From JBBRLA01 sp038231615 (GTDB taxonomy: Bacteria > Myxococcota_A > Polyangia > Palsa-1104 > JAEUJZ01), in assembly GCA_038231615.1 (NCBI GenBank), contig JBBRLA010000142.1, positions 1 to 14,505 of the forward strand: DNA of 14,505 nucleotides. The letters run 5' to 3'. The notes below the pieces were generated by a model. It had not been told where the DNA came from and ran no database searches. It worked only from the letters and a program-made list of their open reading frames with translations. Shown one piece after another: positions 6,849-13,274 of the stretch. The translations under genes were made by a program, and so were the position numbers. How positions within the stretch are numbered: position 1 is the first letter of the stretch; the number at the start of each line of letters is the position of its first letter.

Positions 6849-7406
6849 ATGTACCTACCCAGCATGAAGATCGTGACACTGGCGGCAATGGTCGTGGCGC
6901 TCTCCGCTTGCATGAAGGGCGGCGGCGGCGGCGGCGACATGACCGGCACCATGGACCTGAAGGGTTCGCCGGACCTGACCGGGTCTCCCGACCTGACCGG
7001 ATCTCCCGACCTGACCGGCATGATGGATTTGACAGCGGCAAACGACTTGACCCTCCAGCCGGACCTTCTGATGCAGCCCGACCTGACCATCCTGCCCGAC
7101 ATGCGCCAGCCCAATACCGTCAGCGTGGGGATGGGCGGCATCAACTTCGCGCCGATGATGTTGAACGTCAAGGTGAACGACACCGTGACCTGGGTCTGGG
7201 CCAGCAGCGGGCACAACGTGGTCAGCGGGGTCGCCGGCTCGGCGGACAACAAGTTCTGCTCGCCGGCCAACATGAACTGCGCGGCGGCCCCGACGTCGAT
7301 GACCGGGTTCTCGTATTCGTTCAAGTTCACCGCCGCGGGGACCTTCCCGTACTTCTGCGCCCCGCACGCCGGAGCGGGCATGGTCGGCACCATCGTAGTG
7401 ATGTGA
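6849..7406 (+). CDS. Cupredoxin-domain lipoprotein with Asp-Leu-Thr repeat linker
   Basis: A 185-residue exported lipoprotein. The signal peptide (1-20) ends in a lipobox LSAC with Cys21 as the lipidated residue. A poly-Gly run and a linker of repeated PDLTGS units (about 36-85) follow, of a kind common in myxobacterial-type surface lipoproteins. Residues about 90-185 form a plastocyanin/azurin-like domain: GINFAPMMLNVKVNDTVTW, then His122 (SSGHNVV), Cys170, His173 and Met178 (YFCAPHAGAGM), a complete type-1 copper set. Cys137 and Cys144 may form a disulfide. The start is fixed by GAGAGG at 6838-6843, 5 nt before the ATG; an ATG five codons later is possible. It probably carries electrons or binds copper at the cell surface; the partner is unknown. 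The next lipoprotein gene overlaps its stop or follows closely. Confidence 0.9.
   Translation: MYLPSMKIVTLAAMVVALSACMKGGGGGGDMTGTMDLKGSPDLTGSPDLTGSPDLTGMMDLTAANDLTLQPDLLMQPDLTILPDMRQPNTVSVGMGGINFAPMMLNVKVNDTVTWVWASSGHNVVSGVAGSADNKFCSPANMNCAAAPTSMTGFSYSFKFTAAGTFPYFCAPHAGAGMVGTIVVM
6963..7034 (+). repeat. 18-bp tandem repeats coding for the PDLTG linker
   Basis: Four successive 18-bp units (6963-6980, 6981-6998, 6999-7016, 7017-7034). The middle two are nearly identical (core CTCCCGACCTGACCGG) and the last is degenerate. They lie in frame in the cupredoxin gene, so slippage would lengthen or shorten the linker without breaking the frame. Confidence 0.85.
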
Positions 7407-8296
7407 GCGCCCGCGGCGAAATGACGCCGGGGCCCCTGTGGGCGCTGCTGCTCTTGGGGTGCCTGGCACCGGACCTGGCGCCAAACCCGGCCAGCGAGGT
7501 CCCGGTGCCCTTTGTCTCGCGGCTCACCGGCGAGGTCCATGTGCACCAGTTCCCACAGGGGGGCCACGCCTGGGCATCTTTCCTCTCGACCCCCGTGCCG
7601 CTGGCGGGTATCAACGGCGATCAACTGGTCAACCTGGAGTTTGCGCCAACCCAAAGGGAGGGCCGCTGCACCCTTTATTTACCGCCTCATTGCACCCCGG
7701 CCTGCACCGCGACCGCCCTGTGCCTGGGCCAGAACTCGTGCGTCCCGCTCACACCGCTGCCCGACGTGGATGCCGGCGAGGTGCGGGTCACCGGCAGCTT
7801 GCTGCATCCGACCATCCGGCTGTGGTTCGCCGGCCCCGACACCCCGTACGACGCGGACCCGCGCCCTGGAGCGACGCTGCTCTACACGGGGGGAGAGACG
7901 CTTCGGGTGGCCGGAGGCACGGGACGCTTCGCCTTCGCCGGGGACATTCCGGCCCCAATGCCGGTGATCGTGACGGCGCCGGACCTCACTCTGCCGCTGC
8001 GCTTCTTTCCGGCGCAGGATCTCACCGTCACCTGGCAGCCCGCGGGCGCGCAGCTTGTTTTGCTGCAACTGGTGATCTCGACGGGAGACCGAGGCTCCGG
8101 CCACATCCGCTGCCTCAGCCCGGACAGCGGCAAGCTGACCGTGCCACGGGACCTGATGGCGTCCTTGCCCCCGCCGCCGCGCTCGATCCGCTTCGAGCTG
8201 GAGCGGGATGAAGAGCGGCTGCTGACCTCCCAAAATCCCGATGTGGGCATTCTGACTCACGCCACCTACACCACTTGGCGCAACGACACGGAGTGA
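7403..8296 (+). CDS. Hypothetical exported lipoprotein
   Basis: No family is recognised. With the GTG at 7403, which overlaps the upstream TGA as GTGA, the protein has 297 residues and a short signal peptide with an Arg in the n-region, ending in a lipobox LLGC (Cys20). The ATG at 7421 would remove that charge but keeps the lipobox. The mature part is rich in beta-type segments (EVRVTGSLLHPTIRLWFAG, LTVTWQPAGAQLVLLQLVIS), which suggests a beta-sandwich or carboxypeptidase-regulatory-like fold. A cluster of Cys residues (CTLYLPPHCTPACTATALC) probably forms disulfides, consistent with export. It is likely co-transcribed with the cupredoxin gene and ends 7 bp from the convergent SDR gene. Confidence 0.75.
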   Translation: MSARGEMTPGPLWALLLLGCLAPDLAPNPASEVPVPFVSRLTGEVHVHQFPQGGHAWASFLSTPVPLAGINGDQLVNLEFAPTQREGRCTLYLPPHCTPACTATALCLGQNSCVPLTPLPDVDAGEVRVTGSLLHPTIRLWFAGPDTPYDADPRPGATLLYTGGETLRVAGGTGRFAFAGDIPAPMPVIVTAPDLTLPLRFFPAQDLTVTWQPAGAQLVLLQLVISTGDRGSGHIRCLSPDSGKLTVPRDLMASLPPPPRSIRFELERDEERLLTSQNPDVGILTHATYTTWRNDTE

Positions 8297-8303
8297 CGAC
8301 GCC

Positions 8304-9137
8304 TCATTTCATCATCAGCCCGGTCCCGGCAATGGTCCACGAGCGCGGCAGGAAGCGCAGCATGAACATCGTCAGCTTGTTCATCAAGCCGGGGATGAGA
8401 AGTCGCCGTCCCCGCAACGCGGCGCGCACGCCCGCTTGAGCCACAGTGCTGGCGCTCATGGTGGTCAGGGCCGCGATGCCGGTCTTGGGATGCTCGGCGA
8501 CCTCGTGGAATTCGGTGTCGGTCAGGCCGGGACACAGGGTGGTTACGGTGACACCGCTTTTCCGCAGTTCGAAGTGCATCGCCTCCGAGAGCAGAAGGAC
8601 ATACGCCTTGGTTGCCGAGTAGGCCGCGTAGTAGGGCGAGGACTGGAACCCGCCCACCGATGACACTTGCAGGACGCAGCCGCGGCCCCGCGCCCGCATG
8701 GTGCGACCGAAGTGCAGGGTCAGCGTGGTCAGCACCAGCATGTTCAGCCGAAGCATCTGCTCCAGCCGGCCGGGCTCGTGGTCCAGGAAGTCGCCGTGCA
8801 AACCGAAGCCGGCGTTGTTGGCCAGAAACGACACCGGCTGTCCCAGCACGTCCACCTGCCGGATCAGGGACTCGGCACCGCCGGGCACGCCCAGGTCCTC
8901 GGGCAGGACGTGGACCCGTACGCGGTGGGCCGCCTCGATCTTCGCCTTCAGGGCCATCAGCCGATCTGCTCGCCGGGCGGTGATGATGACGTCGTACCCG
9001 CGCCCGGCCAGTTCCAGGGCCAGCTCGCCGCCGATGCCGCCGCTCGCACCCGTCACCAGGGCCAGTTCGCGTTGATTGTTGGACCGCGGCGCCTGCGGCG
9101 CTTCGCGAGCATTGTCTGTGTTATCGCTCATCATCAT
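8304..9137 (-). CDS. SDR-family NAD(P)-dependent oxidoreductase
   Basis: This 277-residue classical short-chain dehydrogenase has the cofactor motif TGASGGIG (29-36), NNAG (107-110), the catalytic Ser160 in QVSSVGG, and Tyr173-x3-Lys177 in AAYSATKAY. CPGLTDTEF follows at the usual position. The start is the first of three consecutive ATG codons, with AAGGAG 7 nt upstream; longer in-frame starts only add Arg-rich antisense translation of the TetR gene. It is the last gene of the START-TetR-SDR operon, and its ATG overlaps the TetR stop as ATGA. The C-terminal residues are hydrophobic, as in membrane-associated SDRs acting on lipophilic substrates. The substrate is unknown; a lipid or sterol-like compound is an inference from the START neighbour. 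Confidence 0.92.
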   Translation of the reverse strand: MMMSDNTDNAREAPQAPRSNNQRELALVTGASGGIGGELALELAGRGYDVIITARRADRLMALKAKIEAAHRVRVHVLPEDLGVPGGAESLIRQVDVLGQPVSFLANNAGFGLHGDFLDHEPGRLEQMLRLNMLVLTTLTLHFGRTMRARGRGCVLQVSSVGGFQSSPYYAAYSATKAYVLLLSEAMHFELRKSGVTVTTLCPGLTDTEFHEVAEHPKTGIAALTTMSASTVAQAGVRAALRGRRLLIPGLMNKLTMFMLRFLPRSWTIAGTGLMMK

Positions 9138-9784
9138 CGGTGCGCTCCTTTGACTGCTCTTTTTGTTGCCGATTTTCCTGGTTCGGCGGCGAAAGCGCGC
9201 CAGCACGCGTCCCGCGCCACCCGCAGAGTCTCGTCGTTCAGCTTCATGTACCCTCGCCGCTCCGCGTTCACCAGCCCGACAAAGCCGCCCCACACCCACG
9301 CGATCAGCACGTCCGGCGGCACGTCCGCGCGAAAGACGCCGCGCTCTTGCAGGTCCACGCACACCTGGAAGATCGGCATCAGCACCTCCCGCTCCAGAGC
9401 GCGACTCGGCTCATCCAGGTAGGGGGAGTGGTCCTGCATCTCTAGAAAATGGAAGGCGACCGGCTCGGCACGGGCGAAGGCCACCATCCGCTCCCATACA
9501 TCGAAGAAGAGCGCCTGTGGGGGCGCGCTCAGTTCCAGGCCCTCTCGCAGCACGTGCTCCATGCGGCGCTTGGCGTCGCGGAACACGTCGTTGACCAGTT
9601 CCTCCTTGCTCTCGAAGAAGCGGTAGATGGTGCCAGCCCCGACCTCTGCGCGTTCGGCGACCAGGGGGACCGCGGTGCCGTGGAAGCCGCGCTCGGCGAA
9701 GAGCGTCAGCGCCGCGTCCAGGATGCGGCGTCGCTTGTCGGCCTTGCTCTGCGCGATGCGAGAGTCATCGGTCCCTCCGGTCAT
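9134..9784 (-). CDS. TetR/AcrR-family transcriptional regulator
   Basis: This 216-residue protein has a TetR_N helix-turn-helix at about 18-64: RRRILDAALTLFAERGFHGT, then VAERAEVGAGTIYRFFESKEEL with the recognition helix. The C-terminal ligand-binding domain is helical and not assigned to a subfamily. The gene lies in the middle of an operon with ATGA overlaps at both ends (9781-9784 and 9134-9137), so it is made together with the START and SDR proteins. The 20-bp palindrome over the operon promoter (10549-10568) is the obvious operator, implying negative autoregulation relieved by a ligand, perhaps a substrate of the neighbouring enzyme. The ligand is unknown. Confidence 0.93.
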   Translation of the reverse strand: MTGGTDDSRIAQSKADKRRRILDAALTLFAERGFHGTAVPLVAERAEVGAGTIYRFFESKEELVNDVFRDAKRRMEHVLREGLELSAPPQALFFDVWERMVAFARAEPVAFHFLEMQDHSPYLDEPSRALEREVLMPIFQVCVDLQERGVFRADVPPDVLIAWVWGGFVGLVNAERRGYMKLNDETLRVARDACWRAFAAEPGKSATKRAVKGAHR

Positions 9785-10515
9785 GGGGCCGAGGTCCGCG
9801 ACAGCGGCACGGAGGCCCCGAGCACCGCCTGGTACTCAGGCAGCGCCGCGACCTGCTTCTCGAACTCGGGATAGTGGCGCCGCTTGACCTGCTCTTGCAT
9901 TGCAGCAAGGGTATCATGGGGAATTCGTCGGGAAACCAGATTTACAATCCAGCCGGGCAGCATGCCACCGGGATCGGCGTGGACCTGATATTCGACGCGG
10001 GTGAAGGCGCCGCCGTGCTCGGGCCACAGGTACCAGTGCCCGCGCATGAAGGGCATGCGCACGACGCCCTTCTGCGGCGGCCAGCCAGGATGGGTCGTGG
10101 AGTTGATCTCCACCCGGGCCTGGTGGGCGGCGGTGTCGAAGATGGTGACGGCGCGGTTGACGACATCGCGATCGGCGACGGGCCAGGGGGCGGAGGTGCG
10201 GCTGTAGAAGATCTCGCTGTAGGGGCCGAGTTGCTCAATGCGCGCGTTGGCCGCCGCCTCTTTCATCCACTCCTTGCGGTGATCGGAGTCGCGAAGCACC
10301 GCCAGCACGCTGGCCATGGGCGCCTCGACGAGGGCGACACCGCGAAACTCGTGCAGGTTGCTGCCCGCGACCGAGCGGCGATGGACAACGATGCCGTGGT
10401 CGTCGCGGACCAGCTCCCACGGACCCTTGTCGCCCGGTGCGGCGGCGGCGGCGAGCGGGACAAGCACGACGGCGAGGATCGGCAAGAGGACCAGCGAGGC
10501 ATGGCGGCGTGACAT
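9781..10515 (-). CDS. START-domain lipid-binding protein with signal peptide
   Basis: This 244-residue protein has a Sec signal peptide (MSRRHASLVLLPILAVVLVP, then a run of Ala ending near residue 26), so it is periplasmic or exported. The rest matches a START (StAR-related lipid transfer) domain: WELVRDDHGIVVHRR, FRGVALVEAP, WMKEAAANARIEQLG, YSRTSAPWPVADRDVV and a closing amphipathic helix (RIPHDTLAAMQEQVKRRHYP). Bacterial START proteins bind hydrophobic ligands in a helix-grip cavity. The ATG at 10515 is chosen over 10545 because AAGGAG lies 6-7 nt upstream and the signal peptide begins there. It is first in the operon, directly downstream of the TetR-type operator; its stop overlaps the TetR start (ATGA). 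Confidence 0.88.
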   Translation of the reverse strand: MSRRHASLVLLPILAVVLVPLAAAAAPGDKGPWELVRDDHGIVVHRRSVAGSNLHEFRGVALVEAPMASVLAVLRDSDHRKEWMKEAAANARIEQLGPYSEIFYSRTSAPWPVADRDVVNRAVTIFDTAAHQARVEINSTTHPGWPPQKGVVRMPFMRGHWYLWPEHGGAFTRVEYQVHADPGGMLPGWIVNLVSRRIPHDTLAAMQEQVKRRHYPEFEKQVAALPEYQAVLGASVPLSRTSAP

Positions 10516-10548
10516 GATCGTCTCCTTGGATTCCGATGGGTTCAACGC

Positions 10549-10568
10549 AGGAATGAATATTCATTCCT
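10549..10568. promoter_or_regulatory. 20-bp perfect palindrome, TetR-type operator
   Basis: AGGAATGAATATTCATTCCT is a perfect inverted repeat with no central gap. It covers the -10 box of the operon promoter, so a bound dimer would block RNA polymerase. The TetR gene encoded in the same operon is the likely binder (inferred from position and symmetry). Confidence 0.8.
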
Positions 10569-10582
10569 ATTCGAAATGTCAA
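10554..10582 (-). promoter_or_regulatory. Sigma-70 promoter of the START-TetR-SDR operon
   Basis: On the minus strand TTGACA (10582-10577), a 17-bp spacer and TATTCA (10559-10554). The -35 box is perfect and the -10 box lies inside the palindromic operator. The leader is about 30 nt and carries AAGGAG before the ATG at 10515. Confidence 0.75.
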
Positions 10583-10588
10583 GAAGGT

Positions 10589-10605
10589 TTGCGGTTGGTC
10601 CGCAA
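10589..10605 (-). terminator. Small hairpin after the oxidoreductase gene
   Basis: TTGCGG (10589-10594) and CCGCAA (10600-10605) form a perfect 6-bp stem with a 5-nt loop, 17 nt past the oxidoreductase stop and just upstream of the next -35 box. No T-run follows, so termination is only a possibility. Confidence 0.3.
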
Positions 10606-10622
10606 TTTGTGTCAGATTGTCC

Positions 10623-11594
10623 TCAGGGGATGAGTATGACCTTGCCCACACTCCCTCGTTCGGTCACCTGTTGCAGCGCCTCCCGGGCCTCGGACATCGG
10701 GCGCTGCGCCGAGATCAGCGGCTGGATCTTGCCCTCGGCGTAAAGGCGATAGATTTCCCCCTGTGCCCGGCCGATGGCCGCGGGGTCGTGGGCGTTGTAC
10801 AGGCCCCAGTGCAGCCCCACCACCGCATAGTTTTTGACCAGCACGTGGTTGGTGCGGACCTCGCCGAAGCGCCCGGAGGTAAAGCCGATGATGACGATGC
10901 GTCCCTCGAAAGCCACGCACTTGGTGGAGCGATCAAAGACGTCGCCGCCCACCGGATCGAAGATGACGTCGGCGCCATGGCCGGAGGTGGCCTGCTTCAC
11001 CGCGGCGACGAAGTCCCCGGCGGTATAGTCGATGGCGACCTCGGCGCCCAGCGCGCGGCACGTCGCCACCTTGGCCGCGCCCCCGGCGGTGGCCAGCACC
11101 CGCGCCCCGGCGGCCTTGCCCAACTGGATGGCGGCGCTGCCCACCCCCCCCGCGCCCGCGTGGACCAGCAGCCACTCCCCGGACTTCAAGGCCGCGCGCC
11201 GGTGCAGGGCGAACCAGCCGGTCTGGTAGGTCACCGTCAGGGCGGCGGCATCGGTGAAGGGCATCTCGTCGGGGATGAGGTAGGTGGTCTTCCTGTCGGC
11301 GATGCCGTGGGTCGCGTAGCCGCCGGAGCCGTCCAGCGTCGAGGCCACCCGGGCGCCGACGGGCAATGCGGGGTCGCGGCTCTCGGTGACCAGGCCGGCG
11401 ACCTCGAAGCCCGGGATGAAGGGCGGCTGGGGCTTGATCTGGTACGTGCCCGCCGTGTACAGGGCGTCGGGAAAATTGATCGCCGAGGCCTTGATCTCGA
11501 TGCGTACCTGCCCCTCGTCAAGAGGCGCATCCGCGACCTGCTCCCAGACCAGGGAGGCAGGCGGTCCAAAGGCGTGTCCACGCCAGGCATACAT
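10623..11594 (-). CDS. NADPH:quinone oxidoreductase-like protein (MDR superfamily)
   Basis: This 323-residue medium-chain dehydrogenase/reductase is of the zinc-independent quinone-reductase type. The GroES-like part opens with MYAWRGHAFGPP, then VRIEIKASAINFPDALYTAG and PFIPGFEVAG. The Rossmann domain has AGAGGVGSAAIQLGKAAGA (146 on) and HGADVIFDPVGG, and the end is VGKVILIP. These enzymes reduce quinones or enoyl/enone substrates with NADPH in the cytoplasm; many close relatives act on acyl or 2-alkenal substrates. The ATG at 11594 is fixed by AGGAGG 5 nt upstream; the longer in-frame start reads through promoter DNA. The first 17 codons plus leader and promoter are the parent-like copy of a sequence found twice more to the right. 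Confidence 0.93.
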   Translation of the reverse strand: MYAWRGHAFGPPASLVWEQVADAPLDEGQVRIEIKASAINFPDALYTAGTYQIKPQPPFIPGFEVAGLVTESRDPALPVGARVASTLDGSGGYATHGIADRKTTYLIPDEMPFTDAAALTVTYQTGWFALHRRAALKSGEWLLVHAGAGGVGSAAIQLGKAAGARVLATAGGAAKVATCRALGAEVAIDYTAGDFVAAVKQATSGHGADVIFDPVGGDVFDRSTKCVAFEGRIVIIGFTSGRFGEVRTNHVLVKNYAVVGLHWGLYNAHDPAAIGRAQGEIYRLYAEGKIQPLISAQRPMSEAREALQQVTERGSVGKVILIP

Positions 11595-11656
11595 GGGAAC
11601 CTCCTGGGCACGAGCCCTGCCAGGGTGGTAGCCGAGCGGGACCGGCGAGTCAAGGG
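11544..11656 (-). repeat. Oxidoreductase 5' repeat, copy A (113 bp)
   Basis: Contains, in minus-strand order, the promoter, leader, Shine-Dalgarno sequence, ATG and first 17 codons of the oxidoreductase gene. It matches copy C (13783-13895) at 110 of 113 positions and copy B (12708-12772) at 64 of 65. It carries short dyads: GGCGTG/CACGCC (11571-11584), GGGC/GCCC (11606-11617) and CCCTG/CAGGG (11615-11625). This copy is probably the original, because its codons continue smoothly into a normal family N-terminus. Confidence 0.95.
11625..11653 (-). promoter_or_regulatory. Candidate promoter of the oxidoreductase gene
   Basis: TTGACT (11653-11648), 17 bp, TACCAC (11630-11625) on the minus strand. 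The -35 box is good and the -10 box weak. The predicted leader is about 25 nt and ends with AGGAGG before the ATG. The same boxes occur in copy C (13892-13887 and 13869-13864) but not in copy B, which ends precisely at the inner edge of the -10 box. Confidence 0.45.
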
Positions 11657-11885
11657 CTCTGTTCTTACAAAAGCACCCATCACGCACGTACGCGAAGCGC
11701 GATTCGCTCCAAAATCCGCTCGCGATCATTGAGCCGCAACAGAAAGACGGTGACGCGTCCCACGGCGGTCAAACCGATGATCTTTCCGTCCTCAAGGTGA
11801 AAATGTTCGGCCCATCCATGCTGTCGAGGATGGAAGAGCGGCGCGAGCGCGCCCGTCTCCGGATCAAGCGAGCTGAGATCCGATC

Positions 11886-11899
11886 CTTTGTACTTTGTA
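11886..11899 (-). repeat. 7-bp tandem duplication causing a frameshift in the HNH gene
   Basis: CTTTGTA occurs twice in direct succession (11886-11892, 11893-11899). Removing one copy restores the frame exactly, so that NRYK continues as GSDLSSLDPETG, the expected HNH-family sequence. Confidence 0.85.
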
Positions 11900-12000
11900 C
11901 CGGTTGCATGCCAGGCAGGCGAGTGCCAGGTTCTCCATCACGGTCTTGCCGCCATGCTTCACGGCGACGACATGATCGACTTCATGCGCAAAAATGAGAC

Positions 12001-12218
12001 GGGTGCAGCTCGAGCCAGATCCAAGCCCTTCGACGAGGGACTTCAAATCTGCAAACTCCAAAGTGATGTAACGGTCCCCGTCGAGCTCCCGTCGAGATTC
12101 TTGAAAGTGATAATGCATCGAATTCCAGTGTCGATTGCGCCCTCATCAGCGGCTTCAGATCGTCTTTTCCGTCGAGAGCAAAGCGATCTCTGCTTTGCAC
12201 TGGGCCGATCTGCACCCA
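12001..12218. mobile_element. 218-bp MITE-like insertion with 9-bp target-site duplication
   Basis: The element begins GGGTGCAG and ends CTGCACCC (8-bp perfect terminal inverted repeat; 20 of the outer 26 bp match). It is flanked by AAATGAGAC on both sides (11992-12000 and 12219-12227), a perfect 9-bp target duplication. It interrupts an HNH gene precisely between its Cys-pair and HNH core. It has no transposase; a short minus-strand ORF inside has no recognisable family. Internal CCGTCGAG copies occur at 12078, 12089 and 12170. The mobilising transposase is not in the window, and the family is not assigned. Confidence 0.8.
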
Positions 12219-12309
12219 AATGAGACCTGGGGCTTCAGACAATACTCACATCGACCCCGAGCCCGATCGAGTACCGCGGTCCGAAGGGCGCTGGTAATGT
12301 AGTTGGGCG

Positions 12310-12663
12310 TCATTCAGGAGCGGGAGGCAGAAAGGGCAGGGCACGAGCCTTGATCATCGTGATGAAGTGATCGATGTGCAGGTACTCGTCCAGCTCCTCC
12401 GACTCGGCGCGGCTCAACCCTTGCTCGCGCTGCCGGATCAGGAGGTCGCTTGTCCGCTGCTGCATTTCCGAGGTCGGTTCGAAGCGAACGATCTCCGCGG
12501 CAGATGGGCTCTGGCTGAGAAAACCGAGGACGTGTTGATAGACTCGATTCGGCAACGGGGACAGCTCTTGCAGGCCACGCGCCAGAACCTCCGGAATCCG
12601 CGATGGCATGGAGAGCAGCCGCTCTCCGAGGACTTCCGATACCTGAATGGTAATGTCCATCAT
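12310..12663 (-). CDS. Small hypothetical protein, partner of the HNH gene
   Basis: About 117 residues (120 from the ATG at 12672). It begins MDITIQVSEVLGERLLSMPS, a short strand-helix opening like ribbon-type or antitoxin-like proteins. It ends with GLSRAESEELDEYLHIDHFI then KARAL, a helix typical of small proteins encoded just upstream of HNH nucleases in many bacteria. The function of that family is not established. The ATG at 12672 overlaps a TATAAA box, so the ATGs at 12663 or 12660 are preferred, 8 or 11 nt from that box. There is no Shine-Dalgarno sequence. The stop overlaps the HNH start (ATGA). It appears intact even though its partner is broken. Confidence 0.72.
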   Translation of the reverse strand: MMDITIQVSEVLGERLLSMPSRIPEVLARGLQELSPLPNRVYQHVLGFLSQSPSAAEIVRFEPTSEMQQRTSDLLIRQREQGLSRAESEELDEYLHIDHFITMIKARALPFLPPAPE

Positions 12664-12671
12664 CGTTGACA

Positions 12672-12700
12672 TTTATAGCACTTTTCAGGGTGTGCTTCAA
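12672..12700 (-). promoter_or_regulatory. Candidate promoter of the HNH-pair module
   Basis: Minus strand TTGAAG (12700-12695), 17 bp, TATAAA (12677-12672). The start codons at 12663/12660 fall at about +3 to +6, which suggests a nearly leaderless mRNA. Repeat copy B begins only 8 bp upstream. Confidence 0.5.
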
Positions 12701-12707
12701 ATACAGG

Positions 12708-12772
12708 GGCGGTCCAAAGGCGTGTCCACGCCAGGCATACATGGGAACCTCCCGGGCACGAGCCCTGCCAGG
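12708..12772 (-). repeat. Oxidoreductase 5' repeat, copy B (65 bp)
   Basis: Identical over 65 bp to the matching part of copy C and one base different from copy A. It holds the leader, the Shine-Dalgarno sequence (GGGAGG here) and the ATG with 12 codons, but lacks the -35/-10 boxes. The ATG (12742) opens a frame that is out of phase with the gene at 12663. It lies between the protease gene and the HNH-pair promoter. Confidence 0.95.
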
Positions 12773-12794
12773 ACGGAGAGAGCGCGGCCGTGAT

Positions 12795-13265
12795 CTACAT
12801 GGAGGATGGGCCGAAATAGAGCAGGGCCTCATCGCCGGCTTTCACGCCGGGATGGAGGGCCAGATTGAGCCGATCTAGCATGCTATTCCATCCAAGGACC
12901 GTGGGACCGTCCCAGTCTTCCAGCACTGCGCAGGTACACTCGACTTGCAGGTCCCGCCCCTGATCGGCGAGCAGACGCACTTCGACCCGGTGCAAGAGCC
13001 CTTCTTTTACGCCGAACCGTGTTGAGATCCGGACGGGGCCCATCGGAGGTCCAAGGTCTTCACGTATCAGTTCGGCCACTTCCTGGCTGAGGATGGTCCA
13101 GGCCGCCCCCGTGTCCAGCAGCGCCAGCTCTGCCGCACTCAGCGAGCCGAGACGACAATACACGCCGATCGCGAGGGTGCTATGGCCCCGCCGATGATTG
13201 ATGAAGAGTCGAGCAGCCCCGCATGTCCAGGGAGTGAAGTCATTGTCGATGTGCTGGTACAGCAT
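12795..13265 (-). CDS. Retropepsin-like aspartic protease
   Basis: A 156-residue protein. LALLDTGAAWTILS (Asp51-Thr-Gly) is the active-site flap entry of retropepsin-like (clan AA) proteases, and TVLGWNSMLDRLNLAL near residues 125-140 matches the 'hydrophobic-LG-x-x-x-LDR' segment that closes the fold in small bacterial members. One DTG per chain means it would act as a homodimer. No signal peptide is seen, so it is probably cytoplasmic. It follows the DUF5678-like gene by 9 bp, forming a two-gene module; pairing of such proteases with small DUF5678-type proteins is seen elsewhere, but a shared function has not been shown as far as I know. The substrate is unknown. Confidence 0.75.
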   Translation of the reverse strand: MLYQHIDNDFTPWTCGAARLFINHRRGHSTLAIGVYCRLGSLSAAELALLDTGAAWTILSQEVAELIREDLGPPMGPVRISTRFGVKEGLLHRVEVRLLADQGRDLQVECTCAVLEDWDGPTVLGWNSMLDRLNLALHPGVKAGDEALLYFGPSSM

Positions 13266-13274
13266 TCCGGTTGC

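Larger units (their letters stand above)
11680..12313 (-). pseudogene. HNH endonuclease gene, disrupted by insertion and frameshift
   Basis: Pieces of one HNH nuclease lie in order on the minus strand. The N-terminus, MTPNYITSALRTAVLDRARG then RCEYCLKPQ (zinc-knuckle Cys pair), runs from 12313 to about 12228. After a 218-bp insertion comes HEVDHVVAVKHGG and ENLALACLACNRYK (the HNH core). In another frame KGSDLSSLDPETGALAPLFH, then GWAEHF and GRVTVFLLRLNDRERILER runs to the TGA at 11680. Three lesions are seen: the insertion 12001-12218 with a 9-bp target duplication, a 7-bp tandem duplication at 11886-11899, and one remaining frame offset at the A/T run 11990-11994. Its ATG overlaps the stop of the upstream gene (ATGA), so the two formed an operon. 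The protein cannot be made intact. Confidence 0.85.

Noticed and set aside
6908..7402. Upstream extension of the second lipoprotein's frame
   Set aside because: It overlaps the cupredoxin gene in another frame and reads as Arg/His-rich shadow; the lipobox signal peptide marks the true start near 7403-7421.
12314..12832. A 172-codon minus-strand frame that starts upstream of repeat copy B and includes its ATG
   Set aside because: It runs out of phase through the small gene before the HNH gene; only the repeat-derived residues look like a protein.
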